Source of the DNA: Caballeronia humi
Lineage (GTDB): Bacteria > Pseudomonadota > Gammaproteobacteria > Burkholderiales > Burkholderiaceae
Assembly: GCF_001544475.1 (NCBI RefSeq)
Contig: NZ_FCNW02000011.1
Location: 1 to 64,000 of the forward strand
Length of the DNA stretch: 64,000 nucleotides
Direction of reading: 5' to 3'
The notes under the pieces were generated by a model, which did no database searches, was not told the DNA's origin, and worked only from the letters and a program-made list of their open reading frames with translations. This document shows positions 53,662-61,845 of the stretch, one piece after another. Each line of letters begins with the position of its first letter. The first letter of the stretch is position 1. Made by a program: the position numbers and the translations under genes.

Positions 53662-54208
53662 GTAAAGAGAATGTCCAGCGAGATTGAAAAAATTGCCAAC
53701 GAGCGGATCTGTCGCCGTCGGATTGACGTCGTCAAGTCGAACGACGTCCTCCGTCTTCGAGGTACTGCGGTCCACGTCGAAAAATTCGGATTTGGACGGT
53801 TGCTTCCTCACAGACCTTGACGCGCGGAATGTTCGGTCTTATTCGGCTCGGTCAATACGCGTTTTTTCCTAATTTGCGCTGGATAAAGGTAAATTTGTCA
53901 GTGCGCAGGCGCCGGGCGCAGGCTTTAGCGCGCACTGCCGACATAACGGAGAACGTGTTTGTAAAAAATGGAAAAGCCGCAGATACGACAAGGCAGAGAT
54001 GGCGAATCGGCAAGACGAACGCGACCGCGCGACATGGACAAACGCGCCTGAGCCGACGGAGAGTGCGCATACGTCCAAGGTGTTCCGACATGCACGCCGA
54101 ATTCGTCCCGACCCTCGGTACCCGAAACCCTCGCGCCTTGGCCACCGTCAACGCTTTGCGTGGAGCAAACGTTCTACAATGACGCCCTGTTTTCCCACCC
54201 GAGCATGT
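53662..54208. other. 547-base divergent region between adhesin and beta-propeller genes
   Basis: This holds the promoters of both divergent genes. It contains an inverted repeat CAGTGCGC (53899-53906) with GCGCACTG (53930-53937) followed by CCGACA, which is reminiscent of the hairpin repeats at 19.5 and 56.4 kb although the GCATGGG flank is missing. The frame running from 53999 into the propeller gene is open but begins without a good start site. I recognise no other gene. Confidence 0.5.
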
Positions 54209-55207
54209 ATGCGCAATTTCCCGCTTTCCCGTCTCGTTCGCTCGGCGCTCGCCGCCGGCGCCGCCTTCCTGGCCACCGCAGCGAGCGCCAACAACGTCAT
54301 CGTGCTGAATTCCGGCGAGGCAACGTTGAGCCTCATCGACGAAACCACGCACCAGGTCGTGGGCACCGTGCCCACCGGCAAGGAACCGCATCACCTGATG
54401 CCCACGCCCGACGGCACGTCGCTGATCGTCGCGAACTCGGTGTCGAACAACCTGATGTTCGTCGACCCGAAGACGGGCAAAACGCAGCGCTGGATGGAAA
54501 ACATCGAGGACCCGTACCAGATCGGTTTCTCGCCGGACCGCAAGTGGTTCGTCTCGACCGGCCTGCGCCTCGACCGCCTCGACATCTACAAGTACGACGG
54601 CAAGGACATTTCCATCGCGAAGCGCCTGCCGCTCGCGGTCATGCCGAGCCACATCGCGTTCACGTCGGATAGTCAAACGGCGTTCATCTCGCTGCAGGTG
54701 TCGGGCGAGATCGCCGCGATCGACCTGCCGACGCAGACGGTCAAGTGGAAGATGAAGGTCGGCAAGGTGCCGGCCGGACTCTGGATGACGCCCGGCGACA
54801 AATACATGCTGGTGGGCATGACGGGCGCGGATTACGTCGCGGTCATCGACTGGCGCAACCAGAAGATCGTGAAGACGATCAAGACGGGCAACGGCGCGCA
54901 CAACTTCCGCTCGCTCGCGGACGGCAAGCACGTCGCGGTGTCGAACCGGGTGGCGAGCACGATCAGCATCATCGACGAGGACACGCTCACGAACGTCGGC
55001 GACATCACCGGCCTCATGCCCGGCCCCGACGACATGGAACTTTCCGCCGACAAACGCTATCTGTGGGTTACGTTCCGTTTCGCGAAGCACATCGGCATCA
55101 TCGACCTGACGAATCGCAAGCTGATTCAGACGATCGCCGTGGGCCGCTCGCCGCACGGCATCTACTTCCAGAATCGCGCGCCGGTGACGGCACCGAACGG
55201 CGCGTGA
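54209..55207 (+). CDS. Secreted YVTN-type beta-propeller protein
   Basis: A 332-residue protein with a Sec signal (MRNFPLSRLVRSALAAGAAF, cleaved after ATAASA). The rest is a seven-bladed-looking propeller of about 40-residue repeats with phrases such as VIVLNSGEATLSLIDETTH, PDGTSLIVANSVSNN and LIQTIAVGRSPHGIYF. Such periplasmic propellers are scaffold or binding proteins, sometimes next to cytochromes or quinoprotein systems. The start MRNFPLS is chosen because it gives the signal peptide; ATG 54179 adds ten residues. It is followed 80 bases later by a hydroxylase gene in the same direction. Confidence 0.85.
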   Translation: MRNFPLSRLVRSALAAGAAFLATAASANNVIVLNSGEATLSLIDETTHQVVGTVPTGKEPHHLMPTPDGTSLIVANSVSNNLMFVDPKTGKTQRWMENIEDPYQIGFSPDRKWFVSTGLRLDRLDIYKYDGKDISIAKRLPLAVMPSHIAFTSDSQTAFISLQVSGEIAAIDLPTQTVKWKMKVGKVPAGLWMTPGDKYMLVGMTGADYVAVIDWRNQKIVKTIKTGNGAHNFRSLADGKHVAVSNRVASTISIIDEDTLTNVGDITGLMPGPDDMELSADKRYLWVTFRFAKHIGIIDLTNRKLIQTIAVGRSPHGIYFQNRAPVTAPNGA

Positions 55208-55287
55208 TTCGGGTTTTGAAGGGTCTTTGAAAGGCGCGTCTGTACTACCCTATAGGGATAGGCCCGCAGCGCATGTCACGGAGCACC

Positions 55288-56301
55288 ATGTTTCAGTTCA
55301 TTTTTTCGTCTCTCGATAACTTTGTTTCGGCGGTGCAGACGCTTCTGTACGTCGACGTCATCCAGCCGTTCCTGTTCAAGGTCGGCCTGATGGACTATGA
55401 CGAGGACACCTACGACGCGCTCTACTGGGTGATCGTCGGCGTCATGGAAGTGCTCGCGATGTACGCGCTCTTGCGCCCGCTCGAGGCGCTGCGGCCGGCG
55501 GAGCAGTGGGAGCACCGAAAGGGCGTGCGGGTGGACGTGCTGTACACGTGGATCGTGAAGCTCGGCATCCTGAATCTGTTCTTCTTCTTCACGTTCCAGC
55601 CGCTCTTCGATTCGCTGCAAAGCTGGTTACGCCTGCACAGCGTGCCCAATCTCGAAATCGACAATCTCTGGCCTGGCGTAACGACGCAGCCGCTCGTCGC
55701 GTTCGTCATCTATCTCGTCGTGCTCGATTTCGCCGGTTACTGGTATCACCGGCTGGAACACAGGATCGGCATCTGGTGGGAGTTGCACGCCGTCCACCAC
55801 AGCCAGCAGCAGATGTCGCTCTGGTCCGACGACCGCAACCACCTGCTCGACGACGTCCTTCAGGCGAGCTTTTTCGCGTCGATCGCGCTCGTGATCGGCG
55901 TGGAGCCGGCGCAGTTCGTGGTGCTGGTGGCGATCACGAACCTGATGCAAAGCGTGCAGCACGCGAATATCCGCATTCACTACGGCTGGCTCGGTGACCG
56001 TCTGCTGGTGAGCCCGGCGTTTCATCGCCGGCATCACGCGATCGGGTTCGGCCACGAAGGCACGAAATACGGCTGCAACTTCGGCGTGCTGTTTCCGTGG
56101 TGGGACATGCTTTTCCGGAGCGTGTCGTGGAACCGGGAGGTGGAGCCGACTGGTATTCGTGATCAACTCGCCGCGCCGGGTGTGACGCCCGTGAACTACG
56201 GCGAGGGCTTTTTTGAGCAGCACTGGCTCGCGTTCAAGCGCATCGGCGCGCGTCTCGTTACGCGCCGGCAAAACTCCGACACGGACACCGCCGCTGTCTG
56301 A
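55288..56301 (+). CDS. Sterol desaturase / fatty acid hydroxylase family protein
   Basis: A 337-residue integral membrane protein of the FA_hydroxylase family. The histidine boxes of the di-iron centre are intact: HRLEH, HAVHH and HRRHH, in the usual spacing, with HANIRIHYG between the last two. About four transmembrane helices surround them. Members introduce hydroxyl groups or desaturate lipids, using oxygen. An ATG 15 bases upstream is possible, but CGGAG precedes 55288. The substrate is unknown; hopanoid or lipid modification is the general expectation in proteobacteria. Confidence 0.88.
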   Translation: MFQFIFSSLDNFVSAVQTLLYVDVIQPFLFKVGLMDYDEDTYDALYWVIVGVMEVLAMYALLRPLEALRPAEQWEHRKGVRVDVLYTWIVKLGILNLFFFFTFQPLFDSLQSWLRLHSVPNLEIDNLWPGVTTQPLVAFVIYLVVLDFAGYWYHRLEHRIGIWWELHAVHHSQQQMSLWSDDRNHLLDDVLQASFFASIALVIGVEPAQFVVLVAITNLMQSVQHANIRIHYGWLGDRLLVSPAFHRRHHAIGFGHEGTKYGCNFGVLFPWWDMLFRSVSWNREVEPTGIRDQLAAPGVTPVNYGEGFFEQHWLAFKRIGARLVTRRQNSDTDTAAV

Positions 56302-56393
56302 CGTATGTCCATGCCGCACGGGCCCGTGCGGCTCCATCCGGCGCGTATTGGCCATTCGGCCAACTGCGCGGACCGGCTTCGCTGGTTTATTCT

Positions 56394-56438
56394 TGTCGGC
56401 CAGAGCTAGAGCTCCAGGGCTAGCTCTGGCACCCATGC
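56394..56438 (-). repeat. Hairpin repeat element, copy 3 (inverted orientation)
   Basis: Read on the minus strand this 45-base unit again starts GCATGGG and ends CGACA, like the two copies before pcaI. The core is a perfect 10-bp inverted repeat, CCAGAGCTAG and CTAGCTCTGG, at 56400-56429 with a ten-base loop. The arm sequence differs from the AGCGCT cores upstream of pcaI but keeps the same position and pairing. Confidence 0.75.
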
Positions 56439-56478
56439 AACGAAGTTGCTCCTTAATTTCCCTACCAAGACGATTCGG

Positions 56479-57309
56479 ATGAATGACTTGCTGCGTTCGT
56501 TCGTGCGCGCGCTCGCGAACGCCTTTCACCCCAAGATGCTCTGGCTTACCTTCATGCCGTTCGCCGTCGCGACGGCGGGGTGGGGCGTGCTTTTGTGGTA
56601 CTTCTGGCAGACGCTGACGGGCGCGGCGAGCGGCTGGCTCGACGGCTGGGCGCTCACATCGATGATGTACCGGCTCTTCGATTCGTTCGGCTTTTCGTCG
56701 CTGCATTCGGTGATCGCGCCGTTCCTGGTGGTCGTGATGACGATTCCGCTGATCGTGGTGACCGTGTTGCTGCTGATCGCGACGATGTCGATGCCGTCGG
56801 TCATCAAACTGCTCACGCGCCGGCAATACGCCACGCTGGAGGAGCGGCACGGCGGCTCGTGGTACGGCAGCCTCGGCCATTCGGTGGTCACGACGGTGGT
56901 ATGCCTCGTGCTGCTCGTGGTGACGCTGCCGCTGTGGCTGATCCCGCCGTTCTTCGCGCTGATCCCGCCGCTCCTGTGGGGCTGGCTCACGTACCGCGTG
57001 ATGACCTACGACGCGCTCGCCGTGCACGCCAGCGCCGCCGAGCGCCGCGCGATCGTGAAGGGCGCGCGCTGGCCGCTGCTCGGCATCGGCATCGCGAGCG
57101 GACTCCTGAGCTCGCTTCCGACGATGCTCTGGGCGTGGTCGGTATGGCTTTTGCCGCTCTTTCCGGTCGTGGCCGCGGTGACGATCTGGATTTACGCGTA
57201 CATCCTCGTCTTTTCGGAGCTCTGGTTCGCGCACTACTGCCTGCACGCGCTCGAGCGCCTGCGGGCCGAGACGGCGGCGAGCACGGCCGTTGTGCCGCTT
57301 CAATCCTGA
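56479..57309 (+). CDS. EI24 domain-containing membrane protein
   Basis: A 276-residue membrane protein with about six transmembrane helices and the EI24/CysZ-like pattern: the N-terminal LLRSFVRALANAFHPKMLWL, then helices around FMPFAVATAGWGVLLWYF and VTVLLLIATMSMPSVIKLL. The start MNDLLRS at 56479 is selected because it begins the conserved part; the frame is open for 11 codons upstream. Relatives include CysZ, a sulfate permease, but the distance is large. Followed 9 bases later by a CinA-like gene, so the two are probably cotranscribed. Confidence 0.83.
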   Translation: MNDLLRSFVRALANAFHPKMLWLTFMPFAVATAGWGVLLWYFWQTLTGAASGWLDGWALTSMMYRLFDSFGFSSLHSVIAPFLVVVMTIPLIVVTVLLLIATMSMPSVIKLLTRRQYATLEERHGGSWYGSLGHSVVTTVVCLVLLVVTLPLWLIPPFFALIPPLLWGWLTYRVMTYDALAVHASAAERRAIVKGARWPLLGIGIASGLLSSLPTMLWAWSVWLLPLFPVVAAVTIWIYAYILVFSELWFAHYCLHALERLRAETAASTAVVPLQS

Positions 57310-57318
57310 GGGGTCTTT

Positions 57319-58137
57319 ATGGGCTTTGGCGTAATCATCATCGGCGACGAGATCCTGTCCGGGCGGCGCGCGGACAAGCATCTGCCGAAAATCATCGAAC
57401 TGCTCGCGTCGCGCGGCCTCGCGCTCGACTGGGCTGAGTACATCGGCGACGACCCCGAACGCATTACCGCGACGCTCGCGCGCACCTTCGCCGCGGATGA
57501 CGTCGTCTTTTCGACTGGCGGGATCGGCGCCACGCCCGACGATCACACGCGGCAATGCGCCGCGCGAGCGCTCGGCGTGTCGCTCGAGCTGCATCCGGAA
57601 GCCGCGGAACTGATCCGCGCGCGCGTGATCGAGATGGCGGCGGGCAAGCCGATCGATCTTGAATCGCCCGAAAACCTGCACCGGCTGAACATGGGGACGT
57701 TTCCGAAGGGCGCGTCGATCATTCCGAACAGCTACAACCGAATTCCGGGCTTTTCAGTCGCCGACCATCATTTCGTGCCCGGTTTCCCGGTAATGGCGTG
57801 GCCGATGATGGAGTGGGTGCTCGACACGAAGTACGCGCATCTGCATCACGCGAAGCCTTATGTCGAGCGGTCGGTGCTGGTGTTCGGGCTGCCCGAGTCG
57901 CGCATCACGCCGCTGATGGTCACGATCGAACAGGATTTTCCCGGCGTGCGTGTGTTCAGCCTGCCGAGCGTGGGCGATGCGTCGCGCGGCGCGATTTACA
58001 CGCGCGCGCACATCGATCTGGGCGTGAAGGGCGATCCGGATTGCGCTAATGCGGCCTTCGAGGCGCTGCGCGATGGCGTGAACGCCCTCGGCGGCGAAAT
58101 AGTGGAAGCGCCGCCAAGCGAGGCGACGCAGAGTTGA
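57319..58137 (+). CDS. CinA-like competence/damage-inducible domain protein (MoaB/Mog fold)
   Basis: A 272-residue protein with an N-terminal MoaB/Mog-type molybdopterin-binding domain (about 1-170): GVIIIGDEILSGRRADKHLP and DDVVFSTGGIGATPDDHTRQ are its diagnostic motifs. The remainder resembles the second half of CinA-type proteins but lacks the deamidase domain of full-length CinA. Such proteins bind or hydrolyse pyridine or flavin nucleotides; the exact role here is not established. GAGGGGTC precedes the start. Confidence 0.88.
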   Translation: MGFGVIIIGDEILSGRRADKHLPKIIELLASRGLALDWAEYIGDDPERITATLARTFAADDVVFSTGGIGATPDDHTRQCAARALGVSLELHPEAAELIRARVIEMAAGKPIDLESPENLHRLNMGTFPKGASIIPNSYNRIPGFSVADHHFVPGFPVMAWPMMEWVLDTKYAHLHHAKPYVERSVLVFGLPESRITPLMVTIEQDFPGVRVFSLPSVGDASRGAIYTRAHIDLGVKGDPDCANAAFEALRDGVNALGGEIVEAPPSEATQS

Positions 58138-58152
58138 CGGCTTGTTGGCTCG

Positions 58153-58617
58153 TCAAGCGCCGATCCAGGGCAAGCCGCGGAAGCACCAGCCGGAAACGGT
58201 CTTGCGATGACCTTGGCCGTCCTTGTCGCCCTCGAAGCCTTCCAGCAGGTCGAACGCCTGCGTGTAACCTTCCTTCTGCGCGGCGACTGCGGCGAGCTTC
58301 GAACGCGCCGCGCTGCGGCAAAGAAACAGGACGGGGGTATCCGGGGTGGCGACTTGCCGCAGTTGTTCGATAAACTCGGCGTTCGGAACCGAGCCCGGGT
58401 AGCGGATCCATTCGATGTGGGCGTACTGCGCGCCGTCGATTCCCGGGCGGCCGACCCAGTCGAGTTCCGCGCGGGTGCGGACATCGACGAGCTTTACGCG
58501 TGGGTCGAGCTGCAACAGTTCGAACGCCTCGGCGGGCAGGATCGCGCCCGCATACGGCAAGCGGCTTTCAGTGCCACGGGCCGTGGCCTGACTGTACAAC
58601 TGCTCGAGCGTGCTCAT
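58153..58617 (-). CDS. Rhodanese-domain protein
   Basis: A 154-residue single-domain rhodanese. The active-site cysteine is in PVLFLCRSAARSKLAA, the loop of the sulfurtransferase family (CRSxxRS). It is cytosolic, transfers sulfur or acts as a phosphatase-like protein. Leu-Val-Asp-Val-Arg (VKLVDVRTRAELDWVG) at the start marks the conserved N-terminal region. It converges on the CinA-like gene with 15 bases between the stops. Confidence 0.9.
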   Translation of the reverse strand: MSTLEQLYSQATARGTESRLPYAGAILPAEAFELLQLDPRVKLVDVRTRAELDWVGRPGIDGAQYAHIEWIRYPGSVPNAEFIEQLRQVATPDTPVLFLCRSAARSKLAAVAAQKEGYTQAFDLLEGFEGDKDGQGHRKTVSGWCFRGLPWIGA

Positions 58618-58708
58618 GACGCAGGTCTCCGGAAAGCTTAAAGATTCATTCTAGCGTGGCGTTGGCGCTTGAAACACCTCAGCGTCGAGAAGCAAGGGAG
58701 TGACGCTA

Positions 58709-58725
58709 TGCATCAAGTTGGTGCG
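58709..58725. promoter_or_regulatory. NtrC enhancer site 1
   Basis: TGCATCAAGTTGGTGCG matches the NtrC dyad TGCACC-N5-GGTGCA at 10 of 12 half-site positions. It lies about 210 bases upstream of the predicted glnA transcript start, a distance known to be workable for sigma-54 enhancers. Confidence 0.8.
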
Positions 58726-58737
58726 ACAAAAGAGTGA

Positions 58738-58754
58738 TGCTCAATTTTGGTGCT
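58738..58754. promoter_or_regulatory. NtrC enhancer site 2
   Basis: TGCTCAATTTTGGTGCT is a second, weaker NtrC-type dyad. Its centre is 29 bases from that of site 1, close to three helical turns, as expected for cooperative binding of NtrC dimers on one face of the DNA. Confidence 0.72.
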
Positions 58755-58892
58755 AACGTAAGAAGAGTATCGGAAGGAGGCACTATTTTTGTGCATGCAC
58801 GGCGGCCTCATTCGAGACGTCGACGCAGAGCAAAATGATCCTTCACCGAAAATGCGCGCTGCTTCAATCGCTTGGCGCAAGGATGGTGCGCC

Positions 58893-58907
58893 TGGCACGG
58901 AAGCTGC
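58893..58907 (+). promoter_or_regulatory. Sigma-54 promoter of glnA
   Basis: TGGCACGGAAGCTGC has the -24 GG and -12 GC dinucleotides 12 bases apart, and matches TGGCAC-N5-TTGC at all but one fixed position. The transcript start would be near 58919, giving a leader of about 68 bases. Confidence 0.88.
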
Positions 58908-58986
58908 TTTTTAGACGCCGATAGTTTTCGGATCGGTACGGGGCGGCGAAGCCGTTCGCCGACTTTTGTTAATCAGGAGATAGGTA

Positions 58987-60402
58987 ATGAGTAAATCCGT
59001 GGCCGACGTCATGCAACTCGTCAAGGACGAGGACGTCAAGTTTGTCGATTTCCGTTTCACCGACACGCGCGGTAAAGAACAACACGTATCGGTGCCGGTA
59101 TCGGCATTCGACGAAGACAAATTTGAAAGCGGCCACGCTTTCGACGGTTCCTCCATCGCTGGCTGGAAGGGCATCGAAGCGTCGGACATGCTGCTCGTGC
59201 CGGATGCCGACACGGCTTTCATCGACCCGTTCTACGAAGAATCAACGCTCGTGCTGTCGTGTGACGTCGTCGAACCGGCTGACGGCAAGGGCTACGAACG
59301 CGACCCGCGTTCGCTCGCGAAGCGCGCCGAAGCGTACCTGAAGAGCTCGGGCCTCGGCGACACGGCCTTCTTCGGTCCGGAGCCGGAATTCTTTATTTTC
59401 GACTCGATCAAGTGGGGCACGGATCAATCGGGCACGTTCGTCAAGATCGGCTCGGAAGAAGCGCCGTGGTCGTCGGCGATGGACTTCGAAGGCGGCAATA
59501 CGGGCCACCGTCCGGGCACGAAGGGCGGCTACTTCCCGGTCGCCCCAGTGGACACGTTCCAGGACATCCGCTCGGAAATGTGTCTGCTGCTCGAACAGAT
59601 CGGCATTCCGGTCGAAGTGCACCACCACGAAGTGGCGGGTCAGGGCCAGAACGAAATCGGCACGAAGTTCTCGACGCTTGTTCAGCGCGCCGACTGGCTG
59701 CAGCAGATGAAGTACATCATCCACAACGTGGCGCACACGTACGGCAAGACGGCGACGTTCATGCCGAAGCCGGTCGTCGGTGACAACGGTTCGGGCATGC
59801 ACGTTCACCAGTCGATCTGGAAGGACGGTGTGAACCTGTTCGCGGGCAATGGCTACGCGGGTCTGTCGGAATTCGCGCTGTTTTACATCGGCGGGATCAT
59901 CAAGCATGCACGCGCGCTGAACGCGATCACGAACCCGGGTACGAACTCGTACAAGCGTCTCGTGCCGCACTTCGAAGCGCCGGTCAAGCTCGCCTACTCG
60001 GCGCGTAACCGCTCGGCATCGATCCGCATTCCGCACGTGCCGAACCCGAAGGGCCGCCGTATCGAAACGCGCTTCCCGGATCCGCTCGCGAACCCGTACC
60101 TGTGCTTCTCGGCGCTGATGATGGCCGGTCTCGACGGCGTGCAGAACAAGATCCACCCGGGCGAAGCGGCCGACAAGAACCTGTACGACCTGCCGCCGGA
60201 AGAGGATGCAAAGATCCCGACCGTGTGTGCCGGCCTCGACGAAGCGCTCGACGCGCTGGATGGCGACCGCGAGTTCCTGACGCGCGGTGGCGTGTTCACG
60301 GATTCGATGCTCGACGCGTACATCGAACTGAAGACGGGCGAGCTGCAACGCTTCCGTCAGTCGGTGCATCCGATCGAGTTCGAAATGTACTACTCGCTGT
60401 AA
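58987..60402 (+). CDS. glnA: Glutamine synthetase, type I
   Basis: A 471-residue GSI-beta enzyme, normal length. The N-terminal [20 protein letters not shown] opens the beta-grasp domain; [25 protein letters not shown] and [17 protein letters not shown] are active-site blocks. Tyr400 in [11 protein letters not shown] is the adenylylation tyrosine through which GlnE switches off the dodecamer. It is expressed from a sigma-54 promoter with NtrC sites upstream. A strong terminator separates it from glnL, so the two-component genes may be read through or have their own promoter. Confidence 0.98.
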   Translation: MSKSVADVMQLVKDEDVKFVDFRFTDTRGKEQHVSVPVSAFDEDKFESGHAFDGSSIAGWKGIEASDMLLVPDADTAFIDPFYEESTLVLSCDVVEPADGKGYERDPRSLAKRAEAYLKSSGLGDTAFFGPEPEFFIFDSIKWGTDQSGTFVKIGSEEAPWSSAMDFEGGNTGHRPGTKGGYFPVAPVDTFQDIRSEMCLLLEQIGIPVEVHHHEVAGQGQNEIGTKFSTLVQRADWLQQMKYIIHNVAHTYGKTATFMPKPVVGDNGSGMHVHQSIWKDGVNLFAGNGYAGLSEFALFYIGGIIKHARALNAITNPGTNSYKRLVPHFEAPVKLAYSARNRSASIRIPHVPNPKGRRIETRFPDPLANPYLCFSALMMAGLDGVQNKIHPGEAADKNLYDLPPEEDAKIPTVCAGLDEALDALDGDREFLTRGGVFTDSMLDAYIELKTGELQRFRQSVHPIEFEMYYSL

Positions 60403-60480
60403 GCACGCCGGATGGCGACGCTTCATCGGCGGCCTGCCAGTGAAGCGCGCCGTTTTGCGAGCCACGCGGGATGACGAAAA

Positions 60481-60505
60481 GGGACGGCGCGCCGTCCCTT
60501 TTTTT
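60481..60505 (+). terminator. Terminator after glnA
   Basis: The perfect palindrome GGGACGGCGCGCCGTCCC followed by seven T, 78 bases after the glnA stop. The self-complementary centre forces a four-base GCGC loop. Confidence 0.88.
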
Positions 60506-60587
60506 AATCACCGCGCTTTAATGCGCCGCAAGTGCGCGCGCCTGAATTTCAAGATACCGACTCAACGAGCGAGGCCTCACCGCAAAG

Positions 60588-61730
60588 ATGGTGCTCAAGA
60601 ATCTGATCAAGTCGAGAAAGCCGCAGGCCGATGCGCTATCGGACGATGCGCAGCTCGTGCACACCGGCTTGCTGCCGGGGCTCGAAGCGCTGCCGACCGT
60701 CGTGCTCGTCCTCGACAAGCGCAGCCTGAAGATCGCGTATGCGAATCCATCGGCGGAGTCGATGCTGGAGATGTCGCGCAAACAGCTCACGCAAACGCAC
60801 TGGCCCGAACTCTTCGCCAACGCTGAGGAGCTCGTGAGCACGATCGCGTCGATCGCCGAGAACCGTTTCAACGCGACCCATCTCGACGCCGTGCTGGAAC
60901 GCGCGGGACGCGAGCCGCTGCATGTGCATGCGGTCGTCGCGTATCTCGAAAGTGCGGCGGACTACGTGCTGCTCGAGCTTTTTGAGAACGAGCGGCATCT
61001 CAAAAGTGATCGTGAGGAGCGCATTCACGACCTGACCGCGGTCAACAAGCAGCTGATACGCAATCTCGCGCACGAGATCAAGAATCCGCTCGGCGGGATT
61101 CGAGGTGCTGCGCAACTGCTCGAATTCGAACTCGGCGCGCGCGAACGCGACGAATTGCGTGAATACACGCAGGTCATCATCAAGGAATCGGACCGGCTGC
61201 AGACGCTCGTCGACCGGTTGCTGGAACCGCACCGGCATCCGCACATCGTCGGCGACGTGAATATCCACGAAGTCTGCGAGCGCGTGCGGCAGGTGATCCT
61301 CGCGGAGTTTCCGCGCGGCCTCACGATTGAGCGCGACTATGACGTCTCCGTGCCCGACCTGCGCGGCGACAAGGAGCAGCTGATCCAGGCGCTGCTGAAC
61401 ATCGTGCGCAACGCGGCAGAAGCGCTGCGCGAACGCATTTCGCAGGGCGATGCGAAGATCGAATTGCGCACGCGCATCGCGCGCAAGGTCACGATCGGCA
61501 AGCGCCTGCACAAACTGGCACTGGACTTGCATATCACTGACAACGGCCCGGGCATCCCCGCCGATATCCGCGACCGCATCTTTTATCCGCTCGTGTCGGG
61601 CCGGGAAGACGGCAGCGGACTCGGCCTCACGCTCGCGCAGTCGTTCGTGCAGCAGCACGATGGGCTGATCGAAGTGGAGAGCAGGCCGGGCTGCACCGAG
61701 TTCACGATCCTTTTGCCTTTTGGAAACTAA
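60588..61730 (+). CDS. glnL: Nitrogen regulation sensor histidine kinase NtrB
   Basis: A 380-residue soluble kinase: a PAS domain (about 30-130; LEALPTVVLVLDKRSLKIAY), the HisKA helix RNLAHEIKNPLGGIRGAAQL with His162, and an HATPase domain with the N box LLNIVRNAAEAL, DNGPGIPADI and the GSGLGLTLAQ loop. No transmembrane segment is present, as expected. It phosphorylates NtrC under nitrogen limitation and reverses this with PII when glutamine is high. It lies between glnA and glnG. Confidence 0.96.
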   Translation: MVLKNLIKSRKPQADALSDDAQLVHTGLLPGLEALPTVVLVLDKRSLKIAYANPSAESMLEMSRKQLTQTHWPELFANAEELVSTIASIAENRFNATHLDAVLERAGREPLHVHAVVAYLESAADYVLLELFENERHLKSDREERIHDLTAVNKQLIRNLAHEIKNPLGGIRGAAQLLEFELGARERDELREYTQVIIKESDRLQTLVDRLLEPHRHPHIVGDVNIHEVCERVRQVILAEFPRGLTIERDYDVSVPDLRGDKEQLIQALLNIVRNAAEALRERISQGDAKIELRTRIARKVTIGKRLHKLALDLHITDNGPGIPADIRDRIFYPLVSGREDGSGLGLTLAQSFVQQHDGLIEVESRPGCTEFTILLPFGN

Positions 61731-61845
61731 TCTGGGACCCATGACCGAAGGTTGATTATCCAGAGCCAACATTCCGAATCATGCTTTGACGCCTGACCGT
61801 TTCGACGGGCTCACCGAACCACACGAAGACTTCTCGCCGAACGAT

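Larger units (their letters stand above)
58618..58986. promoter_or_regulatory. glnA upstream region
   Basis: A 369-base intergenic region controlling glnA. It contains two NtrC-type enhancer sites (58709-58725 and 58738-58754), a sigma-54 promoter (58893-58907), and the glnA ribosome-binding site AGGAGATAG. The rest contains nothing I recognise as coding. Confidence 0.85.

Noticed and set aside
55627..57681. A 684-codon minus-strand frame crossing the hydroxylase, EI24 and CinA-like genes
   Set aside because: It spans three genes and intergenic DNA, lacks any recognisable domain, and all three sense genes have clear family motifs.
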